A stretch of DNA of 64,000 nt from Ignavibacteriae bacterium HGW-Ignavibacteriae-4 (GTDB lineage Bacteria > Bacteroidota > Ignavibacteria > Kapaibacteriales > UBA2268): contig PGYR01000002.1 in the NCBI GenBank assembly GCA_002839765.1, positions 84,449-148,448 on the forward strand. Reading direction: 5' to 3'. A program made the position numbers and the translations under genes. The notes under the pieces are model-generated. The model did no database searches and was not told the DNA's origin. It saw only the letters and a list, made by a program, of their open reading frames with translations. This document shows, piece by piece, positions 42,338 to 51,934 of the stretch (its first letter is position 1; the number at the start of each line of letters is the position of its first letter).

Positions 42338-42368
42338 GGATATACAATCAAGTTCCGTATTCGTTGCA
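42338..42368 (-). promoter_or_regulatory. Predicted sigma-2-dependent promoter of its own operon
   Basis: Read on the minus strand: TGCAAC, one base, AAT, four bases, AACTTG, one base, TTGTATATC. It shares 24 of 31 positions with 42404-42434. TGCAAC would be -35 and GTATATC -10. The ATG of the sigma gene lies 7 bases after the element, so the message would be almost leaderless. Confidence 0.6.
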
Positions 42369-42370
42369 CA

Positions 42371-42422
42371 AAGTTGTAAAATAAATATTAATTTCAATTA
42401 TACTGCAACCAATTTACAACTT
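42371..42422. promoter_or_regulatory. Inverted repeat between the divergent promoters
   Basis: AAGTTGTAAA (42371-42380) and TTTACAACTT (42413-42422) are perfect 10-bp inverted arms 32 bp apart. The right arm overlaps the middle of the plus-strand promoter element. It may bind a dimeric regulator or be a by-product of duplication of the promoter. Confidence 0.4.
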
Positions 42423-42434
42423 GTTTGTATATCG
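42404..42434 (+). promoter_or_regulatory. Predicted sigma-2-dependent promoter of the T9SS protein gene
   Basis: TGCAAC, one base, AAT, four bases, AACTTG, one base, TTGTATATC, matching the element in front of sigma gene 2 on the other strand. It ends 52 bases upstream of the ATG at 42487. Confidence 0.6.
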
Positions 42435-42486
42435 TGTTGATTTCAGAAATCAATTTTTTACAAACAATTCAAAAAGGAGTTTTATA

Positions 42487-45381
42487 ATGAAACTTTCAAA
42501 TAAATATTTCATCCCTATACTGATGCTATTTCTAGTACTTGGAATGAATCTACCTGCATTTTCGCAGATTACAATGGACATCATGACAATGTATGACCAG
42601 AACTCACACATGGGGATTAATTTTAATCCTGGGAACAATAACCCTTCTGATCTGGATGCAATAAGACTATATGAAGCAAATGGACATACGGAAAATATAA
42701 ATGATTTTACATTGATTAGAGAATATGATATGTCAAATTATCCAAATGTGGATTCGGTTACTTGGAATTCACAAATGCATTTCATCCAAACTAAGAAGGC
42801 AAGTAATTTCCCTTATCTTCAGAATATGTCTTATTATATGACTGCTGTTATTGGTAACAATGAATCGAACCCTCCAGATAGTATGTATTATACTTACTTC
42901 AAAGAGCCACAAGATTCTCTTGATTTTACAGTTTATCCCCCCTCGATGACTACTTTAGAAGTTGGAGAGCAGTTCCTATATAATCCGAGTGCTATTACTT
43001 CTGGAAATAAGAAAATAAACTACAAATTAATGAACCCTCCTAATACTGATGCGAGTATAAACAAAAACACTGGTGAATTAACTTACAATGCCACTCAAGT
43101 TGGGACATTTAGTTTTACAATCAGAGCTTACTTAGAAACGCAAACTAGTAATTACATAGAACAAGAAATGAGAGTTAGAGTACTAAAATGTAAAACTTAC
43201 ATTATGGGTAATCTTACATCTAAAAACCAGTCATTGGAAAGCATATCAAGATTATCTTATGATATTTATAAACTTGAAAATGATTCATCTGTATATTATT
43301 CAAGCGGAGCTTTAGGTAATAATAATCAATTCAAAGCTACTGTAGATGAAGGTAAGTACCAAGTAATGATAAATGGATATACTAAAAATGAACAAATAAT
43401 ATTGTGGTATAATAATACCAAATACATGAATGAAGCAAAAATACTAGAAACGACTTGTGGGAACGATATTAGTTTTGATTGGGAAGTTGAACTAACAGCC
43501 AACAGTAAAGAATCAATTACACTACTTCCAATTAATATTAATAGTGCTTATGATATTGTGAACAAAGGTGAAACTTTCGAAAGAGAAGTTGAATATACTT
43601 CTTCACCTGCTAATGAAGAAGTTCAGTTGTCTTTAACTTACAACAAGAATTTTATATTAACGGGACCAAATAATAACATACTAAAACTTGATACACAAGA
43701 ACCAGGTTTTCATCAGACAGTAGTCAATGCATCTTTCAAAAAGAACAGTGTAATTAAAACATCTCAATTGGTTACTGTTTGGCAAAATGAATGTGAAGAT
43801 TTGACAAAACTAACTGTCAACCTGAAAGACAAAGGAACAGGCGAACTTTACAAAGGTAATTTAATTGCAAGTCTTTTCCTTGCTAACTCTGTAAATGACA
43901 GTACTATAATTATCAGAACCATCGATTCTGATACACTTTCTACTGGCATATTAGAGTTTTACTTACCAAAGAGTGAGTATATGCTTGAGCTTTCAATATC
44001 TACATACTATAACAATCAAACTATAACTTATAATTATAAGTACAAAACGGATAGACCAATAGTAGGTCCAAATGACAAGTTTGAGCTATTAGAAGTTGGA
44101 TGTGATGATTTGGCTATTGATTGGGAAATTGTTCCTCCTACTCCTATATCTGATCATACAATTACAGGTACAGTTACAGAGGAAAAATCTGGAAAAGAAC
44201 TAAGTGGAATCTTAATAGAACTATTAGGTAAAAATAAGCTTACGGACAGTTTTAAATCTTATAAAACTGTAACTAATCAAGATGGTGAATACTATATGAA
44301 AGTACCGAATGATTCAGAATATGAAATTTCTGCTGTTTCAATCGATTCTAATGTAGAAGGTAACTATCTGAGAGAATATTGGGAAGAAACAGCAAATCCT
44401 TTGGAAGCTACATTATTAGATTTCACTAGTAACTTAACTGATATAAATTTCACTCTAATAACAAGAGATGAATATAAAAATACATTATCAGGTAAGATAA
44501 TAGATGAAGATGAGAAAGCAGTTGCTAATTGTGTCGCTATTGCATACCTTGTAGAGACTAATTCATTTGGAAATGATTTCCTTTATTATAGCGAAACAGC
44601 TTATACTAATAGCAAAGGTGAGTTTACTTTAGAAGATTTAATACCCGGTAAATATATAGTATATGCATATAATAACAACAGAAATCACACACCGGGATAC
44701 TATGTGTCTAACGATAATACATTAACAAGAAGTTGGTTAGATGCAACTAGAATTGATGTAGAAAGTACTGGTGACTTTGGTGATATTGAGCTTAGATTAG
44801 CTCCACATAAACCAATTGCAAACAACAGAAGTCTTAGTGGTAAAGTAGGTAGGTTGAAGGATGTCAGCCCAGGTTCTACTTCCTCAATAGACCCACTTAA
44901 TGGTGTTCAAGTATTCGTGACCAATTTAAATGATGATGTAATTAACTTTGATTATTCTGAAAAAGATGGAGTGTTCAATGTACCAGATTTAGTGAATGGC
45001 GATTTGAATGTTTACTTTGACAAAGTTGGTTTCCAAATGGTTAAGGAACAAATAACAATTAGTGATGATAAATTAAATGCAGTTGTTACGGCATATATGG
45101 AATCATTAAGCACTACTGATGTTATACCTTTTGAGCAGGTTAATGCAAGTTTGTATCCTAACCCTAGTACAGGACAATTTAGCATAACTGGTAATTTCAA
45201 AACCGGTTCATACTTGATCAAAATAGTTGATATGGCTGGGAATGTCGTGAAAATAATACCAACGGATATCAGTAACTCTAAAGTTAGCATAAACCTAGCG
45301 TCATTGTATTCAGGTCAATACTTTATTCAATTAGTTGGTGATAATGCCATTTATTCAACTAGAGTATCAATTGTAAAATAG
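42487..45381 (+). CDS. Large T9SS-secreted multidomain surface protein
   Basis: The ATG at 42487 is set by the Shine-Dalgarno AAGGAG (42474-42479) and yields a signal peptide (KLSNKYFIPILMLFLVLGMN). The 964-residue product contains Ig-like/He_PIG repeats (about 150-230, INKNTGELTYNATQVGTFSF), at least three carboxypeptidase-regulatory-like modules (ITGTVTEEKSGKELSGILIE; LSGKIIDEDEKAVANCVAIA; GKVGRLKDVSPG...NGVQVFV) and a C-terminal sorting domain (SLYPNPSTGQFSITG ... YSGQYFIQLVGD). It is probably an adhesive or structural cell-surface protein. The shared promoter element with divergent sigma gene 2 makes it the best candidate target of that sigma factor. Confidence 0.85.
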   Translation: MKLSNKYFIPILMLFLVLGMNLPAFSQITMDIMTMYDQNSHMGINFNPGNNNPSDLDAIRLYEANGHTENINDFTLIREYDMSNYPNVDSVTWNSQMHFIQTKKASNFPYLQNMSYYMTAVIGNNESNPPDSMYYTYFKEPQDSLDFTVYPPSMTTLEVGEQFLYNPSAITSGNKKINYKLMNPPNTDASINKNTGELTYNATQVGTFSFTIRAYLETQTSNYIEQEMRVRVLKCKTYIMGNLTSKNQSLESISRLSYDIYKLENDSSVYYSSGALGNNNQFKATVDEGKYQVMINGYTKNEQIILWYNNTKYMNEAKILETTCGNDISFDWEVELTANSKESITLLPININSAYDIVNKGETFEREVEYTSSPANEEVQLSLTYNKNFILTGPNNNILKLDTQEPGFHQTVVNASFKKNSVIKTSQLVTVWQNECEDLTKLTVNLKDKGTGELYKGNLIASLFLANSVNDSTIIIRTIDSDTLSTGILEFYLPKSEYMLELSISTYYNNQTITYNYKYKTDRPIVGPNDKFELLEVGCDDLAIDWEIVPPTPISDHTITGTVTEEKSGKELSGILIELLGKNKLTDSFKSYKTVTNQDGEYYMKVPNDSEYEISAVSIDSNVEGNYLREYWEETANPLEATLLDFTSNLTDINFTLITRDEYKNTLSGKIIDEDEKAVANCVAIAYLVETNSFGNDFLYYSETAYTNSKGEFTLEDLIPGKYIVYAYNNNRNHTPGYYVSNDNTLTRSWLDATRIDVESTGDFGDIELRLAPHKPIANNRSLSGKVGRLKDVSPGSTSSIDPLNGVQVFVTNLNDDVINFDYSEKDGVFNVPDLVNGDLNVYFDKVGFQMVKEQITISDDKLNAVVTAYMESLSTTDVIPFEQVNASLYPNPSTGQFSITGNFKTGSYLIKIVDMAGNVVKIIPTDISNSKVSINLASLYSGQYFIQLVGDNAIYSTRVSIVK

Positions 45382-45410
45382 TTTTAAAAAATAAATTGTA
45401 CTAAAATTTC

Positions 45411-45441
45411 AAAGCCGGCTCAAAAATTTGAGTCGGCTTTT
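45411..45441. terminator. Bidirectional terminator
   Basis: AAAGCCGGCTCAAA (45411-45424) pairs with TTTGAGTCGGCTTT (45427-45440) with one G-T pair and a very tight loop. T runs occur on the plus side; it lies between the converging T9SS protein gene and folP. Confidence 0.85.
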
Positions 45442-45464
45442 CTAATTCATTTTCACAAGTATTT

Positions 45465-46244
45465 TTAGAATGTTTTATTGATTTCCAACATATCTCTTAT
45501 TAGCTTGACGTTGTGGACTCTTATTATGTCCACATCGCTACCTAATAACTGCTGGTGAATCATCGCTGTATGCACATCTCTGTCTTTTGCATTTTCGATT
45601 CCATAGAGCACTTTTATGAAAGCTTTTCTACTAATTCCAAGTAATTGCTTGCCAGTTATCTTATTGAATTTTTTAAGATTCTTTAATAACACAATATTAT
45701 GCTCTAGGTTTTTACCGAACCCAATACCTACATCAATGTAAACATTACCTACGCCTGCTGCGAGATTACTTTGAGATACCAAATGGTCATAGACTTCATT
45801 AACGACGTCTTTGTACTGTGGGTTATCCTGCATATCCTTAGGAGAACCTTTTTTATGCATTATCACTAAATCAGCATCGTACTCTTTTGCTAGATCTACA
45901 AATTTTGGCTCTGCTGTTAGACCACTAACATCATTGATTATCTTTGCACCTTTCTCGAGAGCAAGCCAAGCAACTTCATACTTAGTAGTATCAACTGAAA
46001 TTGTAATATCAGGATTGATATCCTTGATACCCTCTATGACTGGGATAACTCTATTCAGCTCATCTTCTACTGATATTCCCTCGCTACCTGGTCTAGTACT
46101 TTCACCTCCTATATCTATTATATCAGCTCCTTGAGCTATCATTTCTAATCCGTGCTCTATAGCTGATTTTGTAGTTACGTACTGCCCACCATCAGAAAAT
46201 GAGTTTGGTGTTACGTTCAGTATTCCCATTACTTTTGGTGTCAT
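45465..46244 (-). CDS. folP: Dihydropteroate synthase
   Basis: The 259-residue protein has the two DHPS signatures, MGILNVTPNSFSDGG near the N-terminus and ADIIDIGGESTRPGS (about 39-53), plus ISVDTTKYEVAWLALEKGAK and INDVSG. It condenses p-aminobenzoate with the pterin pyrophosphate in folate synthesis and is the sulfonamide target. The start overlaps the upstream gene by 4 bp (ATGA type). The C-terminal RVHNV motif is intact. Confidence 0.95.
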   Translation of the reverse strand: MTPKVMGILNVTPNSFSDGGQYVTTKSAIEHGLEMIAQGADIIDIGGESTRPGSEGISVEDELNRVIPVIEGIKDINPDITISVDTTKYEVAWLALEKGAKIINDVSGLTAEPKFVDLAKEYDADLVIMHKKGSPKDMQDNPQYKDVVNEVYDHLVSQSNLAAGVGNVYIDVGIGFGKNLEHNIVLLKNLKKFNKITGKQLLGISRKAFIKVLYGIENAKDRDVHTAMIHQQLLGSDVDIIRVHNVKLIRDMLEINKTF

Positions 46245-46873
46245 TTCAAATCTCCGGGAGATAAATAGCCGTCATTTCTGACTATTTTTTCTATTTCTAT
46301 AGCCTTGCTAATCGAAGGTTTTATCAGTTCTAAATGCTCTTTTAGATAAGCCAATCTTTCATTCTCTGTATTCATTTCTAATAAATCTTGTTTTTGTTTT
46401 CCGATTAATCCGACTTTCTGAGCAAAATAATAACTCGCTAATTGTCCAGTCAAATCCTCTTTTGTTATCTGTTGCATACGGAACACAGGTATTTTGTTTG
46501 TGATAAAGTTGAATAGCTCCACACATTCGTCGAATAGTTTATCGTTAATTGGTTCTTCTATATCAGAGATTATCTCTATTTCACCTTCCAAATACAATCG
46601 CTCACTAACTTCATAGCTATGCAACTTGAATTTATCATAACCGATAACACTCAAATCTATTTTACCATCGGGGTATTTTATAAAGATTTCTTTTACTCTT
46701 GCCGTGCACCCATATTCAGCTATTACATCACCATTAGTAAATATAATACCGAATTTTGATTTATTATCTATACAGTCTTTGATTAGGTTCTTGTACCTCT
46801 CTTCAAAAATGTGAAGAGGGTAGATGGATTCTGGGAAAAGCACTAAATTAAGTGGGAATAGCCCTATTTTCAT
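46241..46873 (-). CDS. Lon N-terminal (substrate-binding) domain protein
   Basis: A 210-residue stand-alone LON-substrate-binding (PUA-like) domain: KIGLFPLNLVLFPESIYPLH, IFEERYKNLIKDCIDNKSKF and GIIFTNGDVIAEYGCTARVK, followed by a helical bundle. It lacks the Lon ATPase and protease. Such short proteins are widespread; their role is not settled. It is translationally coupled to folP, a pairing that may be lineage-specific. Confidence 0.88.
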   Translation of the reverse strand: MKIGLFPLNLVLFPESIYPLHIFEERYKNLIKDCIDNKSKFGIIFTNGDVIAEYGCTARVKEIFIKYPDGKIDLSVIGYDKFKLHSYEVSERLYLEGEIEIISDIEEPINDKLFDECVELFNFITNKIPVFRMQQITKEDLTGQLASYYFAQKVGLIGKQKQDLLEMNTENERLAYLKEHLELIKPSISKAIEIEKIVRNDGYLSPGDLK

Positions 46874-47468
46874 TAGTCAAAGTTTTCTGTTTAATTATTT
46901 AATTCTAAAATAAGAATATAATTTTATTTATTTCAGAATTGTGGGAATGTAGGAACAAGAATGCATGTTGAGTAAGGTTTTCAGAACTATTACGTCACTC
47001 TGAACGGAATGAAAAGGAGTGTTTTTGCTGAGTGGAGTCAAAGTAATGAGTCTAGGAAAAAGATATGTCACAGCGAGCGAAGCGTGGCTGTCTCTTTTAG
47101 TCCTATCAGAATTTAAGAATTTTCAGGATGGAATGAAATAGATCTGTAGAGACGTAATGCTTACGTCTCAAATCCGCTAAAACCAGTTTATCAAGAGGGC
47201 TTCAGACCTGTGTCGCTCGGAATGAGCGAAGTGAGTGAAGAACCCAGGGAACTATTTATTTCCTACTTACAATTCTTTTACTATTTTTGTCATTTTAATC
47301 ATCGTTATATTCTTTCTCTCCTTTCTAAACTACGAAATAAAAAGGTATTCTCAAATAAACAACCCCTGCCCCTCCATCCATTTTATCCAACTATCAATAA
47401 TTAACTTTATCTTTACATAAGTTTAATTATATTTGTATTCTTATGTATAAACTATAAAGGATAAAAAA
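46874..47468. repeat. 595-bp intergenic region of mosaic GC-richer repeats
   Basis: This gap carries no credible gene; the short frames in it have no protein character. From about 46975 to 47260 it is a patchwork of structured segments: ACAGC...GCTGT around GAGCGAAGC (near 47070), a perfect 9-3-9 palindrome at 47149-47169, and CGGAATGAGCGAAGTGAGTG near 47220. Such material is typical of dispersed intergenic repeats in Bacteroidota. The last 100 bp are AT-rich and should hold the promoter of the gene at 47469. Confidence 0.5.
47149..47169. repeat. Perfect 9-3-9 palindrome
   Basis: GAGACGTAA-TGC-TTACGTCTC is a perfect inverted repeat in the repeat-rich gap. It is preceded by TGTA and followed by AAAT. 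It resembles the GAGACGT-type small palindromic repeats known from several AT-rich genomes. Confidence 0.6.
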
Positions 47469-48467
47469 ATGAAAAAAATCACTATCTCCTTACTTGCTTT
47501 ATTGGCATTAGTAATTATGTCATGTGGCGAAAATGGCCCCAAAGCTCCTGAAGCAGGTGAGTTAACGACATACACTGATGACGCAACTAAGTTCTCTATC
47601 GACTTCCCAAAGAACTGGGACGATAATAAAGTAGTTGGAAAGCAATTCCAAGCGTTCTCTATGCCTGAAGGTAAAGTTAGATTCACGACTTTCAGTACAG
47701 ACGGTGCTCCTGTTGCAAGAGTTACTCTTACTGTTATGGTGTTAGATTCTGGTCAGTCATTGCAAACCGCAATAGATACAAGCAAAGTATTCACTCCTGA
47801 GTATTACACAGCTCCAGTAGATGTGAAAGTAGATGGTACAACAGGTAAGAAGTTAACTTATGGTTTCCCACTAACTGATGGAGAATTCAATGGTGAGTTG
47901 ATAGTCGCTACTAAAGATAATAAGTTAGCACATATTATCAAGTTTGAGGCATTTGCAGGTACTATCGAACAGTATAGAACGACATTTGATAATATCTTGA
48001 AGTCTGTGAAATTAGGTGTTGTTCCTGAACAAAGTGTAACAACTGGTCCAGCTGAGGAATTACCTCCTCCATCTACAACTATGAAAACAGTGAAAGGTAA
48101 TGGCTACTCTATCTCTATACCTGATAACTTTGAGGCAGTTCAAAAAGGTGCGGCTACTATGTACACTGGCGAAAGAAGAGGTGATTCTTATGTTTCTGTA
48201 ACAGCGAGCAAAACTAAGTCTAAGAACCTAAAAGGTACTGCAGAGAAAAATGCAAAAGCTGTTGGATCTGATAAACTCACAAAAATGAAAATCGGGGGTC
48301 AAGAAGCATATATGGTGTCTTACGATGCTACTGCTAAGATCCACAGAGATATATATTATGTAATCAACGATGGTATGTTATACCAAATAGTAGTTGATTA
48401 TTTCAAAGAAGAAGCTGACCTTTACAAATCTGTATTAGGTAAATCAGCTACGAGCTTGAAATTCTAA
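47469..48467 (+). CDS. Lipoprotein with two PsbP/DcrB-like domains
   Basis: A 332-residue lipoprotein (signal ending LALVIMSC). Two related beta-alpha-beta domains are visible: residues about 33-180 (ATKFSIDFPKNWDDNKVVG ... IEQYRTTFDNILKSVKL) and about 205-332 (GNGYSISIPDNFEAVQKGAA ... YKSVLGKSATSLKF), joined by a Pro-rich linker (EELPPPSTT). Both carry the 'FSIDFPKNW / YSISIPDNF' start typical of PsbP/DcrB/DUF1795-like domains. The function is unknown; it is probably periplasmic. A strong terminator follows. Confidence 0.8.
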   Translation: MKKITISLLALLALVIMSCGENGPKAPEAGELTTYTDDATKFSIDFPKNWDDNKVVGKQFQAFSMPEGKVRFTTFSTDGAPVARVTLTVMVLDSGQSLQTAIDTSKVFTPEYYTAPVDVKVDGTTGKKLTYGFPLTDGEFNGELIVATKDNKLAHIIKFEAFAGTIEQYRTTFDNILKSVKLGVVPEQSVTTGPAEELPPPSTTMKTVKGNGYSISIPDNFEAVQKGAATMYTGERRGDSYVSVTASKTKSKNLKGTAEKNAKAVGSDKLTKMKIGGQEAYMVSYDATAKIHRDIYYVINDGMLYQIVVDYFKEEADLYKSVLGKSATSLKF

Positions 48468-48494
48468 ACTTATTTAGAATAAATATCGTATTAG

Positions 48495-48528
48495 AACAGA
48501 GGGTTGGTTACAATCCTCTGTTTTTTTT
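48495..48528 (+). terminator. Strong rho-independent terminator
   Basis: AACAGAGG (48495-48502) pairs with CCTCTGTT (48515-48522), extended inward by a G-T and TTG/CAA, with loop GTTA and eight Ts. It ends the transcript of the gene at 47469-48467. Confidence 0.92.
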
Positions 48529-48622
48529 AGTATTGATAAATTCCACAAATAAATGGAATTCATAATATTTACTTTAAATTGCAATTAAATTTGAATACAA
48601 CTCTCATATTAATCAAGAAAGA

Positions 48623-50146
48623 ATGAAAAATCTGTTAGAACTCAACGCTTGGAAATCACTTAACGAACACTTCTTTAATATTAAGCATCTGAAGATGAAG
48701 GATATGTTCCAATATGACGAAGGTAGAGCCGATAAATATACTTATGAATTGAATAATATTTGTTTCGATTTGAGTAAAAATAGAATCAATTTTGATACAT
48801 TTTCTTACTTCGTTGATTTATCCAAATCGCTGAAATTCCATAACCGAATACCAGAGCTATTCAATGGCGAAAAGGTAAATAACACTGAAGACAGAGCTGC
48901 TTTGCATACAGCACTTCGTGCTTATGACACAATCAAATTTGAAGAAATTGAAGAAGAACGAACTGCATTTCTAGCTAAAGCAAAGAAAATAATTGCTGAT
49001 GAGAATATAAAGCACATAGTTCAATTAGGTATTGGCGGATCATACATTGGTCCCAAGATGGTCAATGAAGCTCTTCACGAATACTCTAACCATCGATTTA
49101 CCATAGATTACATAGCTAATACAGATAATACAGATTTCGAAAAAGTCTTCACTAGATTAGATATAGGTAAGACTATATTCGTAATTGCGTCTAAATCTCT
49201 AAGCACTTCTGAAACTCAGTACAATCTGAACAAAGTATTAGAAAGATTAGGACTATCGCAACCAAATGAGCAATTCATCTGCCTTACAGCTAGCCGAGAG
49301 AGAGCATTAGAAATAGGCTTTTCAGCAGATAATATTCTTACATTCTGTGATTCAATAGGTGGAAGATATTCGCTTTGGTCTTCTATTGGGTTCACTATTG
49401 CCCTGAATATAGGAGTAAAGCAATACGAAGAACTACTAAAAGGAGCTGAAATAGCTGACAAACACTTTACTGAGACCGAAGATTATTTCCAGAATATACC
49501 TTTCTTATTGGCATATATAAACGTATGGTATCGCAATTTCTTCGACCTAAGAGCCAAAGCAAATATCCCATACTCTGATGCGCTAAAATATTTACCCGAG
49601 TATTTGCAACAGCTAGAGATGGAAAGTTTAGGTAAGATGATAGACAAACAAGGCAACAAAGTTAACTATGCAACTGGTGCTACTATATTTGGTAATATAG
49701 GTACTAATTGCCAACATTCATTCTTCCAAATGCTACATCAGGGTATTGATATAATACCTGTAGATTTCATAGCTATAGCCAACTCGGATACACGCTTACT
49801 AGCTAACTGCTTCGCACAATCGCGAGCTTTGATGATGGGGCAAGAACTATCAGAAGTAGCAGAAGACGAGATAACCGGTTACAACACACATAAATTCTTC
49901 CCTGGTAACATTCCTTCCAATACGATTTTATTCGATGAGTTGACTCCATCTACTTTGGGTACTTTCTTAGCAATACAAGAGCATAAAGTATTTGTACAAT
50001 CAGTAATTTGGAACATAAACCCATTCGACCAATTCGGAGTGGAATTAGGAAAGACAATTGCTAAGGATATAGAACCTAGTATAATAGCTAAGGACAATCA
50101 CTTTGATAGCTCGACTAATAATCTGATAAATAGAGTAAAACTGTAG
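48623..50146 (+). CDS. pgi: Glucose-6-phosphate isomerase
   Basis: The 507-residue enzyme has the SIS-fold signatures HIVQLGIGGSYIGPKMVNEA, VIASKSLSTSETQYNL, SIGGRYSLWSSIGFTIAL and the C-terminal substrate-binding KFFPGNIPSNTILF / FDQFGVELGK region (Lys near the end of QFGVELGKTIAKDI). It interconverts glucose-6-phosphate and fructose-6-phosphate in glycolysis and gluconeogenesis. Length matches the proteobacterial-type Pgi slightly shortened. It is monocistronic with a terminator upstream. Confidence 0.96.
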   Translation: MKNLLELNAWKSLNEHFFNIKHLKMKDMFQYDEGRADKYTYELNNICFDLSKNRINFDTFSYFVDLSKSLKFHNRIPELFNGEKVNNTEDRAALHTALRAYDTIKFEEIEEERTAFLAKAKKIIADENIKHIVQLGIGGSYIGPKMVNEALHEYSNHRFTIDYIANTDNTDFEKVFTRLDIGKTIFVIASKSLSTSETQYNLNKVLERLGLSQPNEQFICLTASRERALEIGFSADNILTFCDSIGGRYSLWSSIGFTIALNIGVKQYEELLKGAEIADKHFTETEDYFQNIPFLLAYINVWYRNFFDLRAKANIPYSDALKYLPEYLQQLEMESLGKMIDKQGNKVNYATGATIFGNIGTNCQHSFFQMLHQGIDIIPVDFIAIANSDTRLLANCFAQSRALMMGQELSEVAEDEITGYNTHKFFPGNIPSNTILFDELTPSTLGTFLAIQEHKVFVQSVIWNINPFDQFGVELGKTIAKDIEPSIIAKDNHFDSSTNNLINRVKL

Positions 50147-50251
50147 CCTACGATTGCTAAGTTAACCCGAAATACTAATCAGATGATGGTTTCTGTACAT
50201 ATTCATTTCAAAAAACTTTCCCATTGCTAAAAATAATAGTTAATTTATACT

Positions 50252-51934
50252 ATGAAATTACTGACGACTCTAATTTTATTATATATTTTGGCTACTGGCT
50301 GTGCCAATATACAAAGTCCCCCCGGTGGGGCTGGCGATACTTTGGCTCCAAATGTAGAATACACAGAACCATTGGATAGAACCATCAACTTTAATGAAGA
50401 CAAAGTAATTATTGGCTTTGATGAGTATATGAACAGAGGTAAAGTACTCGAAAATCTTCGAATAACTCCAGAAGTGAAAATGGAATTTGATTGGTCTGCG
50501 ACCGATTTGAATATTAAATTCACAGAGCCATTACAGCCCAATACTACTTACGCTATAAACATAGGTACAGAATACACAGATTATTACAATAATGCTCCGA
50601 AAAAAGGTTTCAGTATGATATTCTCCACTGGTGAAAAGCTAGACAGTGGTAGTATATCAGGATTGCTATCAGCAGCTGATACAAAGGGTAAATACCTATT
50701 CCTATACAAAGAAAAAGAGGGTATATATCCTGATATGACAACCGCCCAACCCGATTATTTTGTCAATACTGGTAGCTCGGGTGAGTTTCAATTCGTAGCA
50801 CTAAAACCTGGGAATTATCGATTATTAGCTATCGATGATAAATTCCAAAACCGAATATATGATGACCAAGTAGATAGCTATGGAACTGCACTTAATGATG
50901 TGACTCTTACCGAAGACAGTTTGCAAGTGTCAGGAATTAATATACATATCGGCGCAAAATCTGACTATCAAGGACCTCAGCTTATTAGTGCTAGCTCCCA
51001 ATATTCGGGTATCGCAAACTTGCTTTTTGATGAGAATTTGGATCGAAGCACTATAGTCAAAGAAAATTTCAAATTGACTTCTACTAATGGTGAAGTACCA
51101 ATAATTGGAATAGGAACGAACACAAAAACAAGCTCTGAATTGCTTATTGCATTTGATGCTAACTATGCTGGAAAGGAGTTAGAAATAAAAGTCACGAATA
51201 TTTCTGATTCAACTGGTAATAAAATTCAAGATACAGCTTCTAGCTTCAAATTCTTAGTTGATAGTACTTACAACAGAACAGATTTTGTGATTAGTTCGAC
51301 TAATCTAAATGATAGTACACAGAAAAATGTTAGCCCATTTTTCAATATTATCCCAGAGAAGCCAATATTCCGTGTTAAATTCAGTAAAATCCCTGATGTG
51401 AAATCTCTAATAAATAGTGCATATTTAGAATCGGAAGGTGAGAAAATAGAATTAACTTTATCTAGCGAAAACTTACTCGATTATAATTTTAAATCTGAAA
51501 ATCCCATCAAAGAGAATGCAGAATATACTCTTGTTTTTGATACTAAAGGTATAGTAGATATTTGGGGACTAGGATTAGTAAAAGACACCCTATATAGAAC
51601 TAAGTTCAAGACTAACTTTGCACCTAAATACTCGAAAATCGGGGGAGATGTAACTGCAACTAATGATTGTAACGGCAATATTTTAATCCGTGCAATTAAT
51701 ACGAGCGATAATAGTAAATATAAGACAACAGCAGTTGATGGTAAGTGGAGCTTTGAGAAAGTGACTGCTGGTAGCTTCGTCTTTGAAGTATTTTGTGATG
51801 AGAATAAAAATGGCGAATATGATTTTGGGAAAGTAATCCCATTCGAATACAGAGAAAAATATTCCAAAAGTAAGCCATATACGGTAAATGAGAATTGGGA
51901 ATACAATGAGATAAAACTAGTACTAGATGAATAA
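50252..51934 (+). CDS. Ig-like (Big_5/SbsA-type) domain lipoprotein
   Basis: A 560-residue lipoprotein (MKLLTTLILLYILATGC, then ANIQSPPGGAGDTLAPNV). The first domain (about 30-125; VEYTEPLDRTINFNEDKVII and the FDEYMNRGKVLENLRITPEV segment) is the Big_5 Ig-like family typical of Bacteroidota surface lipoproteins. Further beta-sandwich domains follow, including a late carboxypeptidase-regulatory-like one (WSFEKVTAGSFVFEVFCDEN). The opening CxNxxSPPGGxxD is a recognisable start of a conserved Bacteroidota family of unknown role. Its stop overlaps the start of the next gene by 8 bp. Confidence 0.85.
   Translation: MKLLTTLILLYILATGCANIQSPPGGAGDTLAPNVEYTEPLDRTINFNEDKVIIGFDEYMNRGKVLENLRITPEVKMEFDWSATDLNIKFTEPLQPNTTYAINIGTEYTDYYNNAPKKGFSMIFSTGEKLDSGSISGLLSAADTKGKYLFLYKEKEGIYPDMTTAQPDYFVNTGSSGEFQFVALKPGNYRLLAIDDKFQNRIYDDQVDSYGTALNDVTLTEDSLQVSGINIHIGAKSDYQGPQLISASSQYSGIANLLFDENLDRSTIVKENFKLTSTNGEVPIIGIGTNTKTSSELLIAFDANYAGKELEIKVTNISDSTGNKIQDTASSFKFLVDSTYNRTDFVISSTNLNDSTQKNVSPFFNIIPEKPIFRVKFSKIPDVKSLINSAYLESEGEKIELTLSSENLLDYNFKSENPIKENAEYTLVFDTKGIVDIWGLGLVKDTLYRTKFKTNFAPKYSKIGGDVTATNDCNGNILIRAINTSDNSKYKTTAVDGKWSFEKVTAGSFVFEVFCDENKNGEYDFGKVIPFEYREKYSKSKPYTVNENWEYNEIKLVLDE

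Noticed and set aside
45012..45290. Minus-strand 92-codon frame
   Set aside because: It is antisense to the T9SS sorting-domain region of the large surface protein, which is clearly coding on the plus strand.
47210..47420. Two short plus-strand frames (64 and 61 codons)
   Set aside because: They lie in repeat-rich and low-complexity DNA, have no RBS, and read as Phe/Ile-rich noise.
46874..47468. Structured non-coding RNA or riboswitch
   Set aside because: The hairpins are short and independent, with no conserved core or adjoining regulated gene that I can recognise.
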